Assembly: GCA_000310025.1 (NCBI GenBank)
Contig: FN649740.1
Coordinates: forward strand, 4,802,378-4,866,377
Direction: 5' to 3'
Length of the DNA: 64,000 bases
DNA from: Ectocarpus siliculosus
Lineage: Eukaryota; Sar; Phaeophyceae; Ectocarpales; Ectocarpaceae
This document shows, piece by piece, positions 58,301 to 64,000 of this stretch; the stretch's first letter is position 1, and every line of letters starts with the position of its first letter. The notes under the pieces were generated by a model that worked only from the letters and a program-made list of their open reading frames with translations, did not search any database and was not told the DNA's origin. The translations under genes were made by a program, and so were the position numbers.

Positions 58301-61300
58301 CCGTCCCGTCGTTTGACCCAGACTTCCCAAAACCGTAGTACCGCTTGGCAGTCCTATTGGTCCACACCATGTTCGAACATCAAGCGTACCACTAGAGCAT
58401 CAGACGAGAGTCACGTGGGCATATTGCTGCACAAGTGACAACCTGCGGTAGGCGAAACCAAATTTCTCGAGGACGACAGAAAGTATCTAATGTAACGTGT
58501 CGCGTTGGGTTTGAGGCACCAATAAGCAGCGAAACCCTTGGCAGAGGATGTGCGCTACGTTGAACCTCGCTTCGACAAAACGATTTTTGGCTTCATCAAC
58601 ACTCCATGCGGCCTGTACGTCTCTCATCGCCTGGCGCCACGCATCAAAAACGAAACATCCTCGAGGATACAAGCAGATTGATTCTCCTCACCCGAAATCC
58701 CCGACGCCATTGAGGGAAAACCACCGCACTCCTCCGTGCTCTCCCAAGATTGCTGGTCGCGTTGTCGCATTGGGAAAATAACGCGGAGTAACAGGTGAGA
58801 TAAGCGGGAAAAGGGGGATGAGTGGTGTACAGTTCAGAATACCCCAAAACTGTATTGTGTTTTCACGTGATGAACCACATGTTCTTTTACGATGACGGTG
58901 ATGTTATTCGATACAAACCCCTTTGAAACAATCCGTGAATATTCCAAGGGGAGGACTAGCAGCAATTTGTTGTTGCAATCGTTCAAATTTCTGCACGGGC
59001 CTTGGCTATTCGCAACCTGGAGGACTTCTTGCCTACAACTCCTGTGGTGCTGACTGTCGATTCCACGACGAGATCTTCTTGCCCAGCAGTCTCGTCCTGG
59101 AGTTGAACTGAGCCGTTCTCGGTCAAAGGAAAGTTCCCGCTGTTGAATTGGTAGACGAACACGTCTTCGCTTCCCGTGTTGTTGCTGAAGGTCTAGATTC
59201 AGTTGATTGATAATAAGGCAACAAGGTGGTCAAACAGTATTCCTCCACGCAATGAATGAACGTTGACACTCATCCGGACACCAGGGAATCGGGGCTTCCC
59301 CGTTCGGGCCGAAACAGCGAGAGATATTGCCAACAAGTCTCAAGTGCGCCTTGCTCGCACGAGATGCGCCACGGTTCTCTTTTTTCGAAGAATTACTTCC
59401 ACACACGCAGGTCGATGTCCTGTACACATTATGAATGTCGCGTTTATGTCGGTGACAAATGTCTAGTCGTCAAAGGAATGCCTCGTCAACTTTCCTTTCA
59501 GAGACAGGGAGAGCATTTTTCAGGAAGACTGCAACCTGCATCCGTCTCTCTCACAAGGATGATCTAAGATCTCAAGAAGGCGTTGATGACTTACGTAAAC
59601 AGTTGGGAGCCCGGGATGCAGCATCAGGCCTCGCAGCTCTCCGGAAGCAGATGGTTTATCGTCTCCGTCTGCAACAGCGTACATTCCGTCGCTCTCAGAC
59701 CAAGCCACAATCACCGTGTAGGAGACACCCACTGTCACAATCTGTTGTTTCCATTGATAGTGGGACGAGCCGAGGTATTTACAAGGACATCCAACAACAA
59801 ACCGTCAAAGACATGGTTTTTAGAACACCATAAATAAAACGACCGCTGTTGAGCCAAGGGGTTCAACCTCACTCGCACCGGCAAACTTCTTCAGCAGCGT
59901 ACGTGTAGTGCACACGGAAACTGAATCCATGCCACATGCCTGCATCCGCAGTAGCTTGAGCACACGGGACGTTGGGGCAAAAGAGTTGGTACAACACGAC
60001 AACCCAACTGCTTGGCCGGGGTAGACATGCGAAGAGGCTGAGCCCCGAAAACCGTGTCGGTGTATCAGGTAGGGGTGATATGTAGAGGAGCCGCATCACG
60101 TACCTTGAAGAGTCCGCGGTGTGGTGCCAGTTTTCGTGCGTGGTTCAGTGACACCCGCTTTGCCAGAATACACCAATGTCGGCATACAGAGAGACCCACC
60201 TGCTGCTGTCATGACTAGAAAACATACGATTGAATATGCAGTCTACCGTTTGTGTTTCTAAGCGGACCTGCCATGCAGCTTGGTTGGCGGGTACTGTCTT
60301 ACGGAGTCTAGCACTCTTTGTACCACGTGTGGTTGCGTAAGAATTTCGGGGTCAGCAGGGCCAAAATTCGGTGCGGAATCAGCATGTCGGACCTCGGAAA
60401 ACATCAGAAATTGCCACCAAAGGAAACAAAATCCATCTTCTTTGAAACTCGGCGCTGCAACGTCTCTCGCATTGTATACCACGCGTGCACAAGAATCCGC
60501 TCTCACCAACGTTTCGTCTTGCGACACCACGATTTGGTGCCCATGCGGTTCGGTGTCGTGACTAAGGTCTGCCCAGACCTCTTGCTCGAGTTGCAGACTG
60601 TACATAGGAAAAAACGTCAGCCGACGGACGTGCGTAGAAGGCGAAATATTGAAGCCATGAATGCTCTTCATAGAGTAACACGGGAAAACCAAATGAGTAA
60701 TTTAGAGGCGCATTCTTGGAACTTAATCGTCAGCAGCGATGCGTTTGTGCTGACACGAAACAGAGTTGGTGCATACACACCTGCACCCCTCCGTTGGCGT
60801 GGGCGCTGATGCAGCAGTTGGTGTTGGAGTTGAACACTGAAACAACAAGGACACAGAGGTGCGGTGTTAGCCGCTTCTTGGTTGTGGAGAACAAGCTTAT
60901 TCAGCCTTCTCGTCAGCGAAGACCGTGCAACTTTCACAAATAGCTCCACCTGATCGAAAGATCTCCAGAATTTCAGGAACACATCGGCAGCAGCGGGGTC
61001 GGGCGCACGTGACTTTCATTTCAACTGATAGGTTTGGCCCTGATCGGCCAATTACTACACCTTCAACGTGAACTCATTCGCGTAAACATCGCACCTCCAC
61101 ATCCAAAACCACGATGCCTCCGGTTGAGTCAGTCCCCGCCATCGACACGAACAGCTTGTTTGTGATTCTGGATAAAGAGAGTCCAGCAAGTATGCCACCA
61201 ACAGCTACATTTTCTTCGCCGAGTGATAGCGTTGCTCCATCAAACAGGACTCCGGTTGAGGCGTCCCTGTGGTAGAGTACAACCTGAAACGCGCCAATGG

Positions 61301-63068
61301 AGGATGCCTTTGGTGTTGACAATCACTATGATTATGAATCAGGAGCAGGAGGGCGTTAATGGAGGTTCGTTAGACAGACAGCACGAGTCATATCGGGTGT
61401 TGTGCTCAGCACCGTTCAAAACGGCATGTCGCTCAACAGAAAACGCTCTAACGCAGTCAAACACTTTGGAGAGTTCCAAGCCCTTCGACCGCAAATATCA
61501 AATCATCTCCCAACACCATTTATCCGGATGATTACCAGGTATCTGGAGCGACGTAGCGAACACATTCGATTGGTTCGCTTGGGCGCTCAAGAAGAGCCAA
61601 CGACAAGCTTGGCACATTGCTGATTGCGTTGCTCTTCCGTTCGTAAGATTGCACTAGAGACGCTGGGCTATAGACACGTGTTCGTGGGGTAAGTTCTCCA
61701 CAACCCGCGCTTCTGCTTTCGGAAACTGGATCTTCTTCGCACGCGCTTCTCTACGGCAAGACCGGAGTAGTGTCAATGCCTACCTCATCTGAGTCGCTCC
61801 GACAAAAAACGACCGCCATCTCGAGCGCCTCGATGAGAAATGCATTCCCCGGGTCATTCCCGCCGACGTCGGAATAGTCGGTGCTGAATGTGGCGTTCGA
61901 GATTACCACACCGTTTACTGAGTCGAGCTGTAGATGGCTGATTACCCCAGACGAGCAACCCGATACATACACTGACAGGCCATCCGGAGAGATCGCCATG
62001 TCGCACAAATTGCTGTCCGACAACGCTACAGACCAATGCGCCTCTTGATCGCCGTCGCTACTTGTGGCGTACACGCTCGAGCCTCCTGCAACGTAGAGGG
62101 TTGAACCGTCGGGACTGAAGACGATCGATTCGGCATCGATATCTGCGTCTATTTCGAAGCCTGGAAACGCCCAATTTGACCTGAACGGTCGTAGAACATG
62201 GAAGCGAAGGAGCAGGAGAAGAACAGAGTTCATCAGTGAGACCTTAATAGAAGAAGTATCAGCGAGACAAAGGGAGAAAATCATGCAACCAGTTGCTTCT
62301 CACGACGCCGGCGGCAACCCACGCGAAGATCGCACGACCACAAGATGATCATGGTCAGAGAAAAAGTCGACGTGAGATGGCCTCAGGGAGCAGGTGTTTC
62401 AAAGCTTCCTATCGTCTCAGTTCGAGCGGATACTAACTGCTTTAACACACCTAAAATATTTCTTCTACACGATATCTTACACGACATCGGTGGGATCAGC
62501 GGAGAAGACCGCGCGTTGAACTCCTCCAGCTTCGCCCAAGATAGCTGGGTTTATCGTTGGAGTTGGAGGCCACAAACGACGAGTCGGTGGGCTTTTGCGT
62601 TAATTATCATGGATTCAAGCCTTGAACCACGCTCAAACGACGCCGGGAACTGCAAAATGCAAGGTGTCTCTGAGGATCAATCTGCAGGTGAAAAGAAAAC
62701 CTGTCATCGGCGAGAACACATTGGGCGCGCGAAATAGTTTTTTCGACACATTCTTGTCACCGTCACCCGTTTTTTTGCCTATCATGTGGCCTTCCATCTC
62801 CGACCTCGCGGCGTCTTCCCCATACTTTCGATACCCACGGAACCAGGTCGTTGATCATTGTCGAATGGTAGAATTGAATATCGCAACTTGGTGAGCTCCT
62901 CGCTGTATTCCGCGCACCTAAAACTCCGTCAGATGCCATTGCAGCACCAAGTATGTCATCCTCCTCTCCGGAGAAGCCAAATTGATGGAAGGAAGAATCA
63001 ATCGTTCCGTCCGTGGCGTTATACTTGTAGCACGCGAGGTAGGTTGAACCGCTAGCTAGAGAGAATGC
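36689..63068 (-). CDS. gene B: two-propeller REJ/GPS polycystin-1-like multipass receptor, 5' end open
   Basis: This paralogue of gene A lies on the opposite strand, tail to tail with it. About 47 exons were traced from 63068 down to the TAG at 36691-36689. Order: propeller module 1, a Pro/Thr linker, propeller module 2, a Pro/Ser linker, Cys segment, REJ region, GAIN-like segment, GPS, and multipass membrane region. Exon lengths match gene A at most positions (for example 144, 150, 105, 151, 86, 159, 187, 140, 120, 199, 168, 108, 123, 160, 95, 102, 156 and 85 bp). No stop codon interrupts the assigned exons. The first visible exon (63068) has no Met, so the signal peptide and start lie upstream, perhaps beyond the window. 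The channel domain and PLAT are absent, as in gene A. The precise ligand and role are unknown. Confidence 0.86.
38545..38625. repeat. GA/GATA microsatellite
   Basis: A purine-rich AG repeat grades into GATA and GACA units (AGATAGATAGATAGATAGAC). It lies in gene B intron 38748-38463, so length changes would not affect coding. Confidence 0.85.
43759..44001 (-). other. gene B: GPS autoproteolysis motif exon
   Basis: The 81-codon exon encodes CVYWSENSNEWKVDGVVL, then TTCWTFHLSPFGIAEEQ. All usual GPS elements are present: C-x-x-W, W-x-x-DG, C-W-x-x-HLS-F. This copy is closer to the consensus than gene A's. Known for the family: cleavage after HL leaves the ectodomain non-covalently attached to the membrane part. 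Confidence 0.85.
44252..48311 (-). other. gene B: GAIN-like segment
   Basis: Exons: 48311-48144, a short one near 48080-48044, 47508-47401, 47051-46929, 46230-46051, 44799-44640, 44346-44252. They encode helical sequence such as RANLSSLSTGVRSLTDPADA and LGSLGRAVAIGSEAGEDIDE, followed by GAQVSFEDWMAPAGVQDNST and ITAINAWDAHGNDMHDLSF. The order and phases equal gene A's. Gene B has a 10-codon insertion in the 46230 exon. One small exon between 48044 and 47508 was not located. Confidence 0.65.
45733..45788. repeat. paired CTGCTGTACAGCAG palindromes
   Basis: The perfect 14-bp palindrome CTGCTGTACAGCAG occurs at 45733-45746. It recurs inside a perfect 20-bp palindrome at 45769-45788. Both lie in gene B intron 46050-44800. 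They could be a hairpin pair or remnants of a small insertion; no function is evident. Confidence 0.7.
50534..50542. repeat. left 9-bp target-site duplication TTTAGTAAT
   Basis: TTTAGTAAT abuts the left end of the inverted-repeat element at 50543. The identical nine bases abut the right end. Confidence 0.85.
50543..51882. mobile_element. 1340-bp long-inverted-repeat element, Mutator-like non-autonomous type
   Basis: The ends are perfect inverses starting GGGAAATAGACACAAG. The left arm 50543-51126 and right arm 51299-51882 (584 bp each) match with only scattered differences. A 172-bp GT-rich centre holds no transposase-like ORF. Flanking nine-base duplications TTTAGTAAT fit Mutator-like elements, which typically make 9-bp duplications and often have long terminal inverted repeats. 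The arms contain repeated words such as ACAAAAGTGGGTA and the palindrome GGTGGGTATACCCACC near the ends and again internally. Arm ORFs are mirror images, an effect of the palindrome. The element sits in a gene B intron that is about 180 bp in gene A. High arm identity suggests recent insertion or gene conversion between arms. Mobilisation would need a transposase from elsewhere. Confidence 0.88.
51883..51891. repeat. right 9-bp target-site duplication TTTAGTAAT
   Basis: TTTAGTAAT directly follows the element's terminal CCC and is identical to 50534-50542. Confidence 0.85.
54651..54855. repeat. 102-bp tandem duplication in a gene B intron
   Basis: Two diverged copies start GAAGGGACA at 54651 and 54753. 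They share GTGTAACCT, GGATC-ATGCTCTT and GGCAGGG-CACA-TGCAAGGA. The duplication lies inside intron 54963-54454 and is not found in the matching gene A intron. Confidence 0.8.
55263..56262 (-). other. gene B: Cys-containing segment
   Basis: Exons: 56262-56119, 55636-55553, 55336-55263. They encode LWCHENICSEGTCSVSDLL, CSWKDDSTVVVTFGTG, TLAENSTVVLSGDYIAGCAT and LPPELSSAQFTDTGAQ. They correspond to gene A exons 13686-13829, 14294-14383 and 14559-14632, with one 6-base deletion. This is an extracellular segment leading into the REJ region. Confidence 0.82.
56396..60597 (-). other. gene B: beta-propeller module 2 and Pro/Ser linker
   Basis: Exons: 60597-60507, 59741-59595, 59192-59033, 58752-58692, 58353-58137, 57547-57362, 56744-56396. 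They correspond one for one with gene A's module. Motifs: HQIVVSQDETL, IVTVGVSYTVIVAWSES, AFSPDGSVIYIAT, LCDIVVSPSGLS, VYVLGCADSVVVHLQLD and IVVFQRNALTGVLSAAT. The last exon runs straight into TPSPSPAPTS linker repeats and PELVEARLAAAVHGVDIVF. The intron after 59033 starts with GC. The acceptor for 59192 is CTAG. Confidence 0.82.
60781..60836 (-). other. gene B: Pro/Thr linker exon between propellers
   Basis: The 56-bp exon encodes CSTPTPTAASAPTPTEGC, framed by AG (TGTTTCAG) and a GTGTGT donor. It starts in phase 0 after module 1 and ends two bases into a codon. That is exactly the phase needed by the next exon at 60597, and by gene A's first visible exon, so gene A probably has an undetected equivalent upstream of 6251. 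Confidence 0.7.
61095..63068 (-). other. gene B: beta-propeller module 1
   Basis: Exons: 63068-62918, 62544-62481, 62180-61784, 61283-61095. Motifs include AILGEAGGVQRAVF, IVFSPDGSTLYVAGG, LCDMAISPDGLSVYVSGC and VVLYHRDASTGVLFDG. The 397-bp exon 62180-61784 contains, uninterrupted, what gene A splits into three exons. By comparison with module 2, two exons at the start of this module should lie upstream of 63068; I could not find them. Confidence 0.8.
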
Positions 63069-64000
63069 CTGCCCATTGGTCGGTCGGGGCAGGAACCGAT
63101 GATGGTTGTTAATGAGGACCGGAGAAAATAAAATTCATGAGAAGGACACGGGGTGAGATGAAAGGTTTCAATCGGCGCCCCGAAGGAGCGAGTCTGGTGG
63201 AATGGCGTATCTGCACTCCTTTGGCATCGCGACTCTTCACAGGAATGTTGAGCATTTAAGAGTCCAGCGCAGCGATCGAGCACACCTCACGGTGGACGAA
63301 GGGGAGGCGGGCCGTAGATTGCCGACCACGAGCATCGTGAAAATATGGCTAGCTCATAAACGTAAGAGAAAGATGAACCAGGTCAGCAACTACCAGGAAC
63401 GCTCGACTAAGAAGTCAGAGCTAGGAAAGCTCGAATACGGTAAACCCGTGGTGTCGTTCGTCGGGCGAGACGGAACAGGCAACTTGACTATATTCTATCG
63501 TTCGTGGCAGGCAAACGCCGCGTACGTGGGGGAAACGCGTTGGTATTGATTAGATGGTCTGTCTACACACTTTCGACCGTATTTACTTTTTTCGTTTTGT
63601 ACTCTTCGTTCTACGGCAATAACGTGAAGCACGAATTCTTGTACATCGTTTAAATACTGGGGGGTGGCCCTCTTCGAGCACCCGACTCCCCAAGGTTAAC
63701 AACAGACACGAAGGTCAGAGTACGCAACGCCAAAACAATTTCCAGAAGTACTGGAAAAAATAAGTACACACACAGAAAGACTACCCATTCGAGATATACC
63801 CACATTCGAACGGATGTGGTGGAGTCTTTTCAGCGAGTGGAGGGACACCGGCCGGGTACTGGACGTATTTCGAGTCTATTTCAGTCTATACACTGATGAT
63901 TTATATCAGTGATACCAGCTGGTGCTAAGTACAAAAACATCAGTAAAGGTAGCCTACATTTTGCAATAGATACATCCATATAGAAGTATGCATATCTAAG
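63069..64000. other. unassigned; gene B upstream exons not located
   Basis: Module comparison predicts a propeller exon upstream of 63068, about 400 bp away in the module 2 layout. Neither strand here shows one with recognisable similarity. A plus-strand ORF at 63202-63549 has no recognisable domain. The gene B start may lie past the window edge. Confidence 0.4.

Noticed and set aside
59886-60099. Possible extra gene B exon (VVVLYQLFCPN and following)
   Set aside because: Flanking exons 60507 and 59741 already join in phase, as do gene A's 6422 and 8140, with no room for it. Its own phase does not fit.
63202-63549. Plus-strand ORF with SFVGRDGTGNLTIF, resembling a propeller strand
   Set aside because: It is on the opposite strand to gene B, isolated, and not matched by any module exon; probably coincidental.

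Overview
The window looks like nuclear DNA of a multicellular stramenopile, most likely a brown alga. This is an inference from very long genes split into more than 40 short exons with GT-AG introns of 100-1800 bp, REJ/GPS membrane receptors, a degenerate stramenopile-type multipass membrane gene, and a short interstitial TTAGGG-type array. No bacterial operons, plastid genes or complete RNA genes were seen.

Layout. Bases 1-461 are homopolymer-rich, poor-quality contig-edge sequence. Positions 656-462 (minus) hold the first exon of a DUF1015-family gene that runs leftward into the bad sequence. Positions 657-6250 contain nothing I can recognise. Gene A runs on the plus strand from 6251 or earlier to 29767. 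Positions 31272-33259 (minus) hold a broken gene for a conserved stramenopile multipass membrane protein (pseudogene C). Positions 33260-36688 are intergenic, with G-rich stretches, a 72-bp tandem duplication and a disrupted ORF region. Gene B runs on the minus strand from 63068 or further upstream down to 36689.

Genes A and B are the core of the window. They are paralogues arranged tail to tail, and I could pair them exon by exon: lengths and phases agree across roughly 40 exons. Each encodes, in order, a lactonase-like beta-propeller module (two in B, one visible in A), a Pro/Ser/Thr linker, a Cys-containing segment, a REJ (receptor for egg jelly) region, a GAIN-like stretch, a GPS autoproteolysis motif (HLSPF), a transmembrane helix, and a further set of membrane helices. 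Those last helices resemble the TM2-TM5 region of polycystin-1/PKDREJ proteins. Both proteins stop at the same place (VLDF* and ILDV*), just after the QP-containing helix, so the six-helix cation-channel domain of polycystins is absent. I infer large cell-surface receptors; a role in adhesion or gamete recognition is only suggested by the REJ domain.

The paralogues differ in informative ways. Four introns use GC donors, none shared. Introns inside the propeller modules have been gained or lost. Gene B carries a 1340-bp long-inverted-repeat element with a 9-bp target duplication (Mutator-like non-autonomous type) in one intron. Gene A carries a palindromic satellite plus telomere-like repeats in another. 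Exon borders were read by eye from splice consensus, reading frame and paralogue agreement. The 5' ends of both genes were not found.
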